Shown in pieces: positions 38,701-46,285 of a stretch of 64,000 nucleotides of DNA (position 1 is the first letter of the stretch; each line of letters begins with the position of its first letter). Both the position numbers and the translations under genes were made by a program. The notes under the pieces were generated by a model that saw only the letters and a list, made by a program, of their open reading frames with translations, was not told the origin of the DNA and did no database searches. Source of the DNA: Pteria penguin (Eukaryota; Mollusca; Bivalvia; Pterioida; Pteriidae); NCBI GenBank assembly GCA_035048485.1, contig CM068588.1:26997118-27061117 (forward strand), given 5' to 3'.

Positions 38701-40485
38701 TAGATTTTCATAAGGCCTAAACAATCTTGACAAATCTTATCCAAATCATAATTCTCAGCGACTTCAGATTTGATACTATGCATTCTTATAATTCATAGAA
38801 TTCAATTGTACAATTTATGTTTGTTCCAAACAAGGCCCCACTGCAAAGACTAGCTTTGTCCCAAGATTTGAAATTTTTGACAGGCTTACATATGTTTCCT
38901 TGGAAAATGTTTGAAATTCTATTGTGGGAGTACAATTTGGAATGTCCTCTATTCAGTAGGCATCATGTTCATATCTTGTAAGATCAAGTTTGGTCCTTCT
39001 GAAATACTTCACTCCTGTTTAATGGCGAATGAGTTATGAAATTGATATATATATATATATATATATATAATATGAGGAACAGTTTTGATACAAAGAGTCC
39101 ATATAGGTCTCTATAGCTCTTGTTTTAGCTTTTTTTAATTTTGTTTTTATTTTTTTTTTTATTGCTGGTTGTTTTGTTTGGAATTTACTTCATTGACAAA
39201 TGCATGAGGTTTTAGTTAAACATTGAATTTGCCTTCCTCCTGAAAACAACTGCTCAAAATCAGTTTTGAACAGGTCATGCATTAAACTAGGACATGAATA
39301 CTGACTTTCTGTCTTCTCATCCCACTGGAGGCTCAGGTCATTGCTGAATTCTATATTGAAAATACTGTCATTAATCTGTGAGCACAGAAACACAGTTGGT
39401 GAGAACACTTCTTCCAATTCAACACCATTATGACCTTGATCCTATGTGTTTTGTTTGTGTTAAGTATAATTTAGAACATATAAAAAAAATGTTTTATTTA
39501 TTCTGTTTACAGTGTGCTTTTTGTGAGAGAACAAAATGGGTAAAGCCTATAGAAAGTGCTTTCTCATTCAGTTAATTTGCATTGTGATATACCACATGTA
39601 TCAAATGTCATAATTTACTGGATATTGCACAGATTATTCTACCAACTACATATTCTTACTCTTCTCATGATATGAACTATTTGATTTACATGTCTATAAC
39701 ATTATAATTGTACTTTCCTTTTTAAATGATATTTTATTAACATTACACAATCATTGCTTGACTATTGGGGAAAGCAGTTTTAACTATTGTCAGACAGTTG
39801 GTAAATTTATGAGTAGTAAGTGGTTCAAAGCCTAAATGCCCTTTAGTACTCAAAGGAATTTAATTTTGATTGACCCAAGAAATAACCATGTAACAACTTT
39901 TCCTCACAGCCATTTCATCCTTTTAGCAGTTTATTTGTCAGAGATGCCAAGTCAAATTAAGTGTCGAGCCTTGCATATTACTGGGGAAAAAATCCCTAAA
40001 TACCATCGGACTTATTCACAAAGAAACTTAAGTCTAAGTCTAAGAATTGAGACCTAAAATACCATATGTCATTATTCTAAGAATTTGTTGAAAGTTATGT
40101 ATGTGAATAGCTTGTCAGATATACTGTTTACAGAAACTTTTTATTAATTCTTAGAATTAAGACACATGCTACCCCATAGGCCTCAATTCTCAGACTTAGA
40201 CCTAAGTTTATTTGTGAATAAGGCCCCAGTAGTCTGTTCTTCAAATTCTTATTTATAGAGATCTAAGTTTTCTATAGAGAAAAAAACCCCATTGTTTTAG
40301 ATGTTCCTGAAATAGCCATACATTGTATATTGATAGAGAATAATTTTTTTTTTCTGTTTCTTACAGCTCCTCATGACAACTTCAGTCCTTATTTACGCTC
40401 CCCAGAGGATGGTGCATTGAACACTTCATATGCTAAATCAAATGCTGAGTACCTTGAAACACTGAAGCGAAAGTTTCGTGTATAG
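8582..40485 (+). CDS. ANKRD26: ANKRD26-type coiled-coil protein, 3' portion (29 exons, C-terminal ~1,228 residues)
   Basis: Twenty-nine exons, each bounded by AG and GT and matching in phase, join into one frame of 1,229 codons ending in TAG. Residues about 1-130 are polar and Gly/Ser/Asp-rich, probably disordered. From about 135 to 1,110 the product is nearly continuous coiled coil. The order of segments follows human ANKRD26: a part like 'KNAETLL..KEQL..KEEQY', then 'EEALSHASMQYQLQLSNVR' (CCDC144C region), 'DVSNLKDN'-like and 'KKCEKL'-like parts, then the ARQEIAEKLKEVN-like block (here 'METRYRMELNRKLEDVN', DUF3496 region), ending 'AEYLETLKRKFRV', like the human end. The ankyrin repeats must lie left of the window. 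In vertebrates ANKRD26 acts at centriolar distal appendages and in PIDDosome signalling; the same role here is inferred. It converges with the Rab gene. The intron DNA is mostly unremarkable AT-rich sequence plus the repeats listed separately. Confidence 0.93.
10018..10865. mobile_element. Non-autonomous element with four ~150-bp internal repeats
   Basis: It starts 'tatccgcccgtcgaaagacg' and ends near 'gcgacgggcatattaag', inverted around GCCCGTCG. A GTCCGTCTGTCCGTCC run follows the left end. Inside are four diverged copies containing 'catgaaactcatacagaatg' and 'ttttgagcaaattccg'. Confidence 0.7.
11255..11625. mobile_element. Decayed GTCCGTC-type element
   Basis: Begins 'ttcccccgcttttcgtggaa', has 'gtacgtccgtctgtcc' and 'aaccttggccataacttttg', and ends near 'ccgcacgcgggggaccacaa'. 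Its CCCCCGC/GCGGGGG ends form a short inverted pair. A related remnant starts near 13158. Confidence 0.6.
13496..13677 (+). CDS. ANKRD26: ANKRD26-type exon 2
   Basis: Acceptor gtaatttcag, donor cagtg|gtatgt. It encodes a Gly/Tyr-rich low-complexity part (LPSGSYGYGYKGLD) and an acidic patch, probably disordered, just before the coiled coil begins. Confidence 0.88.
13955..14087 (+). CDS. ANKRD26: ANKRD26-type exon 3, start of coiled coil
   Basis: Acceptor ctgtttacag, donor aataa|gtaagc. It encodes PGAVLKLQEHMHDQNKKLD and on, a charged heptad-rich segment that opens the long coiled coil. Confidence 0.92.
14842..15021 (+). CDS. ANKRD26: ANKRD26-type exon 4
   Basis: Acceptor gcattaacag, donor ctgg|gtaata. 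It includes 'LNEETEIRKNAETLL' and 'KEQLSRKEEQY', closely matching the part of vertebrate ANKRD26 that reads E-E-K-R-R-N-A-D-T-L and R-R-K-E-E-Q-Y. Confidence 0.94.
15156..15240 (+). CDS. ANKRD26: ANKRD26-type exon 5 (shortest form; may extend to 15288 or 15384)
   Basis: Acceptor tattttacag. The first donor, ACA|GTAAGT at 15241, joins in phase 0 to exon 6. The last 36 bp of the exon plus its donor are repeated downstream in an in-frame 48-bp array, so two later donors (15289 and 15385) could give exons longer by 16 or 48 residues. The shortest form best fits the family. Confidence 0.9.
15193..15390 (+). repeat. 48-bp in-frame exonic minisatellite carrying splice donors
   Basis: The unit is the exon 5 tail (atagaattaagatcagct to aataagaca) plus gtaagtctacag. 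There are three full copies after the original: 15241-15288, 15289-15336 and 15337-15384, nearly identical. In the third junction gtaagt has become attagt, removing that donor. Read-through adds VSLQIELRSATNSNKT per unit and stays open until a TGA at 15427-15429. Each unit also ends its intron-like part in 'ctacag', an acceptor-like hexamer. Confidence 0.95.
15794..15934 (+). CDS. ANKRD26: ANKRD26-type exon 6
   Basis: Acceptor tcttcttcag, donor gaaaag|gttggt; phase 0 at both ends, 47 codons. It includes 'LQNEKNARILQEQI', matching the ANKRD26 family part that reads 'REQNARMLQDGIL' in human. Confidence 0.93.
16820..16831 (+). CDS. Candidate 12-nt microexon (DDEE)
   Basis: 'ctgcattgttacag' precedes GATGATGAAGAA and is followed by the donor GTAAGG. 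The 12 nt would add Asp-Asp-Glu-Glu between exons 6 and 7 without changing phase. Acidic residues fit the neighbourhood, but a chance AG...GT pair cannot be excluded. Confidence 0.3.
18405..18500 (+). CDS. ANKRD26: ANKRD26-type exon 7
   Basis: Acceptor atcattttcag, donor attaag|gtcagt; phase 0, 32 codons (NEAEHKLETVDENRKALNES and on). Coiled coil. Confidence 0.9.
18585..18695. mobile_element. Fragment of GTCCGTC-type element
   Basis: 'tgtctgtctatctgtttgtt' followed by 'aaccttggccatagcttttg'; shares this order with the elements at 11255 and 20900. Confidence 0.5.
19174..19413 (+). CDS. ANKRD26: ANKRD26-type exon 8, CCDC144C-like core
   Basis: Acceptor aaattattag, donor gcagag|gtaaaa; 80 codons, phase 0. 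It contains 'LNEEALSHASMQYQLQLSNV' and 'VLEKERASREKIEAE', matching the most family-specific stretch of ANKRD26/CCDC144 proteins (EETL..YNGRLSVL, LENEKQSKERLEAE in human). Confidence 0.96.
19770..19849 (+). CDS. ANKRD26: ANKRD26-type exon 9
   Basis: Acceptor attttgtag, donor gagag|gtcagt. It encodes LDSLKTRLHTSMLEIDKSEQ and on, equivalent to the family part 'SRLAAAIHDRDQSE'. Ends two bases into an Arg codon. Confidence 0.93.
20292..20471. repeat. Two direct copies of a 90-bp segment
   Basis: Copies at 20292-20381 and 20382-20471 are nearly identical and rich in 'tgtctatctgtctg'. They lie in the intron before exon 10. Open frames here are by-products. Confidence 0.9.
20673..20814 (+). CDS. ANKRD26: ANKRD26-type exon 10
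   Basis: Acceptor cactgtttag, donor aatgaa|gtaagt. It includes 'LHHEREDW' and 'EISSLKDSSQSLLQRL', matching human 'FDVSNLKDNNEILSQQL'. Confidence 0.94.
20898..21420. mobile_element. Decayed element with three internal repeats
   Basis: Starts 'taccccccacaaaggaagtt', then repeated 'gtctgtctgtct', then about three diverged copies of a ~120-bp part containing 'aaccttggccataacttttg' and 'tgtgtattccttgtggcaa'. It lies in the ANKRD26 intron between exons 10 and 11. Confidence 0.6.
21445..21965 (-). other. Intronic open frame, not accepted as a gene
   Basis: A 172-codon open frame on the - strand lies in AT-rich intron DNA. It has no recognisable domain, no coding-like composition and no upstream context. 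Confidence 0.3.
22102..22221 (+). CDS. ANKRD26: ANKRD26-type exon 11
   Basis: Acceptor gtccttgtag, donor gagaag|gtatgt; 40 codons, phase 0. 'LLERSNHLQQAQKDL' aligns with the family part 'LREKTLGLERVQKDL'. Confidence 0.94.
22534..22580 (+). CDS. ANKRD26: ANKRD26-type exon 12
   Basis: Acceptor tttttacag, donor gaaaa|gtaaga. Encodes ELNNKLQSKNEQMQE; coiled coil. Confidence 0.9.
22843..22984 (+). CDS. ANKRD26: ANKRD26-type exon 13
   Basis: Acceptor atgattacag, donor gaaaag|gtagac. 'ITNIQHENLTLKQQLETTQH' matches the family part 'LSQLQSENMLLRQQLDDAH'. Confidence 0.93.
23358..23546 (+). CDS. ANKRD26: ANKRD26-type exon 14
   Basis: Acceptor tatatgcag, donor gacact|gtaagt; 63 codons, phase 0. Strongly charged coiled coil (LKEENRNLENRRNKLEEDLD). 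Confidence 0.93.
23840..24055 (+). CDS. ANKRD26: ANKRD26-type exon 15
   Basis: Acceptor attttattag, donor tcaaaa|gtatgt; 72 codons. Coiled coil with 'LKEKFEKQTRENENLKGKV'. A SINE starts about 25 bp after the donor. Confidence 0.92.
24081..24345 (-). mobile_element. SINE family 1 copy close to an exon donor
   Basis: It has the tail (ttgattgattaattaatt), the 'gtcactctataattatttcatg' segment, a diverged core and a tRNA-like head, in - orientation, matching 6787-7062. It is older than that copy. It lies in the ANKRD26 intron immediately after exon 15. Confidence 0.8.
24524..24643 (+). CDS. ANKRD26: ANKRD26-type exon 16
   Basis: Acceptor cctttatag, donor cagaag|gtgaga; 40 codons, phase 0. Coiled coil (LEHARLEAELKHEKQKSDML). 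Confidence 0.93.
24873..24944 (+). CDS. ANKRD26: ANKRD26-type exon 17
   Basis: Acceptor cttttattag, donor ctaacg|gtatgc; 24 codons, phase 0 (VRNSLEALCANLKSSNTQLE and on). Confidence 0.9.
25410..25439 (+). CDS. ANKRD26: ANKRD26-type short exon 18 (30 nt)
   Basis: Acceptor tatactgtacag, strong donor aac|gtaagt; 10 codons, HDASTDFGSN, phase 0. It breaks the coiled coil with Gly and polar residues and can be skipped without frame change, so it may be an alternative exon. Confidence 0.65.
26858..26956 (+). CDS. ANKRD26: ANKRD26-type exon 19
   Basis: Acceptor cccatactcag, donor ctgcgg|gtgagt; 33 codons, phase 0 (EESTTKSLICQEAEENKDLW and on). Confidence 0.9.
27427..27477 (+). CDS. ANKRD26: ANKRD26-type exon 20
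   Basis: Acceptor tgtttacag, donor gaagag|gtaaag; 17 codons, IVSYEKSKQEAFNQLEE, phase 0. Confidence 0.88.
27570..28635. repeat. Intronic dimeric minisatellite (about 43 + 40 bp)
   Basis: Two related half-units alternate: one with 'aaagactgagtatacacag' (43 bp) and one with 'aaggcagtagacacag' (40 bp), both continuing 'ttgtgtggagaaggtaatcag' or a 'caggtagctagaa' variant. About 25 half-units fill the intron between exons 20 and 21. Many units contain 'gagaaggtaat', a weak donor look-alike. Confidence 0.95.
28987..29060 (+). CDS. ANKRD26: ANKRD26-type exon 21
   Basis: Acceptor tttgttgcag, donor gaaaa|gtatga. 'RRKHRKTMDQKRTAEAKLEA' matches the family part 'KLMELKQSLECNLDQEMKKN'. Confidence 0.92.
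29327..29396 (+). CDS. ANKRD26: ANKRD26-type exon 22
   Basis: Acceptor gtttatttccag, donor ttaaag|gtcagt. 'LQKEVASLKAYLKVAKKRLK' aligns with human 'LEREITGFKNLLKMTRKKL'. Confidence 0.94.
29562..29591 (+). CDS. ANKRD26: ANKRD26-type short exon 23 (30 nt)
   Basis: Acceptor atccatattttcag, donor gacagt|gtatgt; 10 codons, EIEPNFTIDS, phase 0. It falls where the family has a short non-coil segment (human 'NGEFSFHGDL'), which supports it. Confidence 0.7.
31190..31745. repeat. Intronic 32-bp minisatellite
   Basis: The unit is built from 'tttgccttcctagttattc' and 'agtacttggtacc'. About 17 copies, several shortened, in the intron between exons 23 and 24. Confidence 0.93.
32524..32622 (+). CDS. ANKRD26: ANKRD26-type exon 24
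   Basis: Acceptor ttactgactacag, donor cagcag|gtaatc; 33 codons, phase 0 (AVDGQDARLGTLHADFERER and on). Coding-like GC content. Confidence 0.92.
33093..33257 (+). CDS. ANKRD26: ANKRD26-type exon 25
   Basis: Acceptor caagcaccag, donor ctccag|gtactg; 55 codons, phase 0. 'LRRLEKSCEKLKIAKAKVDE' matches human 'SMKTVQKKCEKLQKNKKKLE'. Confidence 0.94.
35009..35212 (+). CDS. ANKRD26: ANKRD26-type exon 26, DUF3496-like block
   Basis: Acceptor tctttactcag, donor atacag|gtagat; 68 codons, phase 0. 'METRYRMELNRKLEDVNNYL' and 'QARARERLD' align with human 'ARQEIAEKLKEVNLFL' and 'QAASQENLE', the hallmark of the family C terminus. Confidence 0.96.
35361..35539 (+). CDS. ANKRD26: ANKRD26-type exon 27
   Basis: Acceptor ttattctcag, donor ttagt|gtaagt. 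'ELEVKRYRDLYESEMQWRMR' and 'LSNQLMTQSDKAFNYKSKL' align with human 'ELEKYKQLYLEELKVRKSLS' and 'SKLTKTNERLAEVNTKL'. Confidence 0.96.
35640..36065. mobile_element. Decayed non-autonomous element with short inverted ends
   Basis: It begins 'tatcccctcgcaacagcg' and ends 'cattgcgaggggatgcc', an inverted pair around CCCCTCGCAA. The inside has two diverged direct copies containing 'cttgtgggcacaatac' and 'gatgatgagggga'-like parts. Similar arrangements recur in the window. Confidence 0.6.
36613..36785 (+). CDS. ANKRD26: ANKRD26-type exon 28
   Basis: Acceptor tttgttttctag, donor gctg|gtgagg. It has 'RNRTLNNMGNLTFSGTLNGQ' and 'LKAELDRSINKHLEA', the latter like human 'MQQELEKNITRELKEA'. Confidence 0.93.
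37349..37620 (-). mobile_element. SINE family 1, near full length
   Basis: - strand orientation: head 'gccggcgtggcctagtggta', B-box ggttcgagtcccgc, core complementary to 'cacccgaagcagtgaggaa', tail (AATC)n. It lies in the last ANKRD26 intron. No clear target duplication was seen. Confidence 0.88.
40007..40227. mobile_element. MITE with about 45-bp terminal inverted repeats
   Basis: The left end 'cggacttattcacaaagaaa' with 'cttaagtctaagtctaag' is the inverse of the right end 'cagacttagacctaagtt' with 'tatttgtgaataaggcc'. About 220 bp in total, in the last ANKRD26 intron, 140 bp before the final exon. Confidence 0.85.
40367..40485 (+). CDS. ANKRD26: ANKRD26-type last coding exon 29
   Basis: Acceptor gtttcttacag; one frame to TAG at 40483-40485. 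It ends 'SNAEYLETLKRKFRV', comparable to the human ending '..REYVQVLKKNYMI'. An AT-rich 3' UTR follows. Confidence 0.95.
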
Positions 40486-41136
40486 CAGGATAAAATTCAT
40501 CAGGAAAAGATAATTCCTCTTGTCAACATGTTATGAATAGAATTCAAATGTTACATATATAGCCGTGACTTAAAAAAAGATTATTCTCTTACATGCAAAG
40601 GATACATTTTATAGTCTGTATATGAATGGAAGAGGCTGCTGTCACTTCAGGAAAAGATAACTCTTTATATCACAGTCAAGGGATGTAATTTCCTACATAT
40701 TACTACACCGTCCTTATCATTTACATATCCTTCAGTGTTCACATTTCATTTGGTGAAATGGTTTTATTTTTGAACACTTATTAATTTTCCACATTCAGTT
40801 TTTTCCATGTACTCATGTGTAGAAATATCCATATTACATCGCAAGTGCTCATCATTTGTAAGGTTGTTTGGTTTTTCTTTTTTTTTTTTAATTAAATGCA
40901 GCTTTTTAAAACCAAATATGGTCATAACTATTACAGTATCATAGCATAAGGTCAGTATTAATAGACCAAGGTCAAGGTTGTCTTATCACAGTGATATTGT
41001 GTATTTGTATTCATTACATCATTAACAAAGTTTGTGTTCACAAAGTTTGAAAGCGAGATTTTCTTCCCTTAATTTTATTTTTCCTGGTCAATTCCATTTT
41101 ACTTTATTACATACATGATTTAAACTCACTTTGTGC

Positions 41137-41142
41137 AATAAA
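41137..41142 (+). promoter_or_regulatory. Candidate polyadenylation signal of the ANKRD26-type gene
   Basis: AATAAA, about 650 nt after the stop codon. Later AATAAA copies near 41358 and 41574 are alternatives. Confidence 0.4.
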
Positions 41143-43989
41143 ATTCTACTAACAATTTAATATTACTTGCATGTTAAATCAAAATCTGCTTTTGTTTGAT
41201 ACTATAGAATTCAGAGGAAGCTTCTAGCCAATGCTTTTAGGGTTCCAGTGTTGAAATTTGATTTGATATTAAATTGGAAATGCAGGGTATAAATTTCTTA
41301 AGTCAGAATTTGTTTGGAATACTGCTATGCAAACTAAAATATGCAACTGTTTAAACAATAAACAGGATTAAACTCAAAGGCTATCCATTAGATTTATTTC
41401 ATTCACATCATTGGCAGTACTGGTTTGTTTAATGACTATTCATATGTATTAAACGCCTTATTGCATAGCCAGTTTTTTTTATGTATAATCACTTAATAAT
41501 TTTTCTCTGTTTGACTTGAATTTCATTGTAGTCTTGTAGTCACAGATAAGGTTTTTCATGAAAAATATTAATAATAAAACATCAAATGAAATTTCACAAT
41601 ACATAATAGTATTTAATTAGTAAAAAAAATGAGAAACAAAATTCCATTTGGTTGATAAAGTCAGTCACTAACCTTTGAACTACTACTGGAGACAAGAAAT
41701 AATTAAAGAGCATTTCAAATGCATAAGGTTGTTTTATGTTAACCTCCATTTGTATAAAAAAAAAATTTTGCCTTGGTTGATTGAAAATTGTATAAATTCA
41801 TTACCCATAATCTTCTCCCAGCAAAAGGTAATTAGTTCATTGGTACGCGTAGATAGTAGCATAATTGTATTACTTAGTTAAAAAGTAATGGCCGTCCATA
41901 CAGTACAGTATTTAAAAGGTGATTATGATCATTTTTGTGTAGCACTCCTCTCCAATGGTTTTTCAGCTTGCAAAAGATCTATTTCATCTTTTGTAAACTT
42001 TTAGAAAATTTTCGTCACCTTTTAACGAGGTGGAAGCAATTTTCGAGAAGAGAGGAGTCTAGATTGTGGAATCAGAATGAATGCATGACAGAAACTGCAT
42101 TATAATGAAATAAGCAAACTTTATTAGAATGAGATTATAGTAACTCCATAGCCAAAACAGGATAGTGATAGATATACAGTACATACTGTATACAGTACGG
42201 TATACATATCATGGAGAGATGAGATGGTTATTTACTCCTAAGTCACTTTTATATCCGTCCATTCAAGTTGGGCCTCACTGTGTTATGCAAATACACCAAA
42301 AATATGTATTATGTTTTTTGTTTTATTTATAAGCGTATATCATTTATGTTATATGTGATAAGTATACATATTTTTATATATCTATAACAGATATTTTAAT
42401 TACATGTTTATACCAAATAAATACGAAATGATATAGTTTAGTTTGTTTTATGACAAAATGAGTAAAGGTCAGATCATCCAGGGGTATTGCATTGCCCTGG
42501 ATTCGACATTCCATCATGAGTGACAGAAAGGGGTTTTCTAAATCAATTTCTTTTCTTCCTCCACATCTGTCCTTGAGAAGTGAAAGTCAAAACAAAAATT
42601 GGGTCCTTACTGTCACATTGACACCCAAAAGATCCCTCAATGCTTAAGGTAGGTGCATTGCATTGGTCAGAATATAGCAATTCATCAAGCAGGTGTCACC
42701 ATTGTATAGTTAAAGTACCCCTGGTGTGGCACTGAACTGCAAACAGATAGCAAAGTGAGCAAGGCAACTGATCAAATATGTCGCAACATTGCAAGAGAAT
42801 TTTAGGAACGTGTATTAAGTATGCCCTGGTGATAACAGAATTTTGTCTACAGTTTCATATTATTGGCAGATTTTATACATAGATAGTGGATGAAGACCAT
42901 CAAGATGAAATTGAAGATGTTTGATAGCATTGTGGGTTTTTTTTTTTTTTTTGGGGGGGGGGGGTTGCAGTGTGTTATTTTGACCTGATATTTCAATTAT
43001 CTTGCAATTTATAGCTAAATGATATTTGAAAGCAAAACACATCAAATACTTGACAACATCATTGGACCCAAGTTATATTTGTTTATAAAATTATAATCAT
43101 ATATAATCAATTAAAGGAATAGCTTCTTGCCTCCTACAAGTATTGAGTTCATTGTATATATGTGCCACTATTGGTACATTTATTATCTATTCTGGACTCG
43201 ATATACTGTAACATATTTTACATGATAATTTATACTTTCGCTAGGGTCTCATGTTAGATATATCTGTGACGTAATGTTTCAAGTTTAATCAATAGAGGCA
43301 AAGACTGTATTTTGGCAAGGAGTCATCCTCATAAAATGTGAAAATAAAGTCCTTGTGAATAAAAACTATAATTGTTCCCTTTACCACCGAAATCTGTCTT
43401 AAACATATACATGTATGTACAGATGGATTAAACCAGATTGCGCCGTTTTATGTCCTAGCATTACAATCGAGAGCAGCACCTGCACGTCAGAATTCTGTAT
43501 TTCCATAAATTTTCCACAAGTAATGATGATACACTGTTGGACATTTTCACTTTTTATTCATTCAGATGTGTTGGCCTCGTTTCGGAGAATAGGGATGTAA
43601 AGAAGTCTTTTACGAAAGATCCATTTGCTGCTTGGTTTCTTTTAAACTATATTTTGAATGGGGTTTGCCATCATTTTCTGCAGTCCTATTTTCAAGGCAG
43701 GAAATAAAACGATTTTTCACAAAAATGACGTCAAGAACAATACTACTTACTATGTCATAACCGATCACTCTAATAACCCTTAAATTCTTCGTAATAAAGG
43801 TTTCAGCAGCGAAGGCTATTCCGACACAGTCACTAACCTCATCCACATCATATGCACAATAAATGAAAAGAATTTCATTGATGTGTCATAGATCAACATT
43901 TGCTTGAGCAAGTCAAGTAGTGTTTTGGAAAATCTCCTCCTTTCCAGACTTCTAGATCTGTCACTGGTAGTGGGACATACATATCATTC

Positions 43990-44049
43990 ATTGATTGATT
44001 TTTGTTTAATGTCACACCACAAATATTTCGCGTATATGGAGACGGCAAC
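43990..44049 (-). mobile_element. SINE family 1, tail fragment
   Basis: 'attgattgatttttgtttaa', 'gtcacaccacaaatatttcg' and 'gtatatggagacggcaac' match only the tail-proximal ~60 bp of the family, as expected for a truncated copy. Confidence 0.65.
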
Positions 44050-45739
44050 ATATATCAAAAAGCAAATGCATATTTGTATACAAATTTATTGAGGCTTCAT
44101 GAAGCCTGTGTAAAATATTTGTAATACTAAGCAGACACTGTAAACAAATATACATTAAAATATACTGGTATACTATAACTTACATAAAATCATTACATGT
44201 ACATGTGTTGAGGATGTATTTATGCAATGTACCTGCGACTTGTAATCAAATATTCTAAATAGTGACGAGTAAGTAGAGAGAAATACACCAATGTTTACGT
44301 ATTTGTTTGTGATAAAATCACACAAAAACCTGCAATTTTCACCTCAATTTTAGATATTAAACCACATATTGGAAATGGTATTATACATGTACCAAATTAA
44401 ATGTAATTCTGATAGAATATGAAGTTATATAATTACAAAAAACCCTGTTTTCCCACAAATTATTTTTGTGTCGTATGTTTATCAAGCTGTATGAATTTGT
44501 GTTATATGACTCTTCTGATAAAAATGTTTTCTCTATAATTTATCGAAAATTAAAACCAAAGGGTACTGATATAAAAAACTCGAACCCTGAACTACTAAAT
44601 AGCTATCCAAAGCTTAGAGTATGACAAGCATTAAGTTAAATTTGTTAAGTCGTTATGTAAGTATTTAATTGTATTCGTGTAATGATCACTTAGACCACAA
44701 ACAATGCATGTATAAAGAACATATCTAAGGTTCATTATCATGGAGGCATGTACATGTGGTAATGAATTTAAATAGGTTAATTTCACCCCTAATATTCAGA
44801 TACAAGGTTTATGTTATATATTCCTTCAATACATACCTGTAAATGATAATTCAAAATCAAAGAAGATGTGTTTGTGAAATTCAAGGGTGGCCATACAATG
44901 TATCAAGAAATAATATGAAAAAGTCAAGTCAAGGTCAACAGGTAAAAATTTCAACTATCAATATAAACACATCGTAACAAGAAATACATACATGTATATG
45001 AAACAGCAAAGCCTCTCTTTTAACATTTCAAAAGTGATGGCCAATGTTAAAATAAGACAAACCAATGGAATTGACAAAAATTACATGTCTTTGATCTCTA
45101 GTTCTGCAAATGTACGAATATTATCTGTAAAATTTGGGATGAAAAAATTACCTTTCTAAATGACAAAATTACAGTAATAAGCAATAGTCAAATTATAAAT
45201 AGATTCTATTCAAAAGTACTATTCAAAATTCATCAGACGCTATATATCTTTAAACATACATGAAAAATGAAACATGTTATTTGATGACGAATGCTGCAGC
45301 TAAAAACAAATGTCTAAACGGCAGTGATCTACATCCATCAGCTTATTTAAGGTTGTTCCTTACAAGAGACATATATACACAGAGACTGTGTATGTATGTC
45401 TCTGTCCTAACCTATTCATCACTTGATGATGTAAGCAGTGTCATTTTATTTACTGCTTTTTATGTAAAGAAACAAAAACACTTGTAAATATCTCATCCTA
45501 TGCATTAGCTATAGTAAGTCAACTTCTTTCATACGAATAAAACATACAACACTGTTAAACTATAATACACCTATAAGAACAAATACCCCCACAGTAATGC
45601 GTTATACTGCTGCTGTGCAAGGAACTTTATATTTTCATATGGTGACCTTGACCTTGAAAGTATGACCTTGGGTCAACATCATGAACTCTCATAATATATG
45701 TAATATTTGTGTAAGGTATGAAAGGATTATTACAAAAGT

Positions 45740-45745
45740 TTTATT
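45740..45745 (-). promoter_or_regulatory. Possible polyadenylation signal of the Rab gene
   Basis: TTTATT on the + strand (AATAAA on the - strand), 399 bp past the stop codon. Unverified. Confidence 0.25.
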
Positions 45746-46143
45746 GACCAGACACTAATTTTGGTCATAGGGTAACTGAGGTAAGTTTCCCAGTCAAAAT
45801 TAGAAAATGACCTTAAAGACATGGGTAGTAATTGCATTGAATATCAATTAAATCAAAGTAAAAATACAGATGTTATGGATAGAATAAGCTTTGATTAATG
45901 GAACCAGACAAATAGACAGATGATTAATGGAACCAGACAAATAAACAGGTGATTCCTTATATATATATATATCAATATACTCCCATTCCTTATATATATA
46001 TATCAATATACTCCCAAACTTTGTTTGGTTGGGTACAATGATTTATGATATGTGTATATCACTACATGTTAATTGCAGTATTGTCAACACCTGAAAAGAT
46101 GCTACGTATAAAATCACTAATCCCATAATTCAATTCATATAGA

Positions 46144-46285
46144 TTAGCAACTGCATTTTGAGGTGGGCTGAAGTTGGACTGTTGTCGAACGTAGATGAAT
46201 GCCAGCTGGATTCCCTGACATGGCCATACTGTTAGAAAGACCATCATACTCTGCATGCCTCGTCATCATCTCCTCTGCTAAAAAT
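46144..46285 (-). CDS. RAB29: RAB29-like last coding exon
   Basis: Acceptor cttcag. Encodes FLAEEMMTRHAEYDG, then a variable tail, then 'TSKCSC' and TAA at 46146-46144. The final Cys-X-Cys is the prenylation motif. Confidence 0.94.

Larger units (their letters stand above)
41146..46143. other. Intergenic DNA between the two converging genes
   Basis: AT-rich and largely featureless. It includes a T15-G12 run at 42940-42965, a SINE tail fragment at 43990-44049 and a decayed repeat with 'gtgaccttgaccttgaaag' near 45640. No exon was recognised on either strand. Confidence 0.55.
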
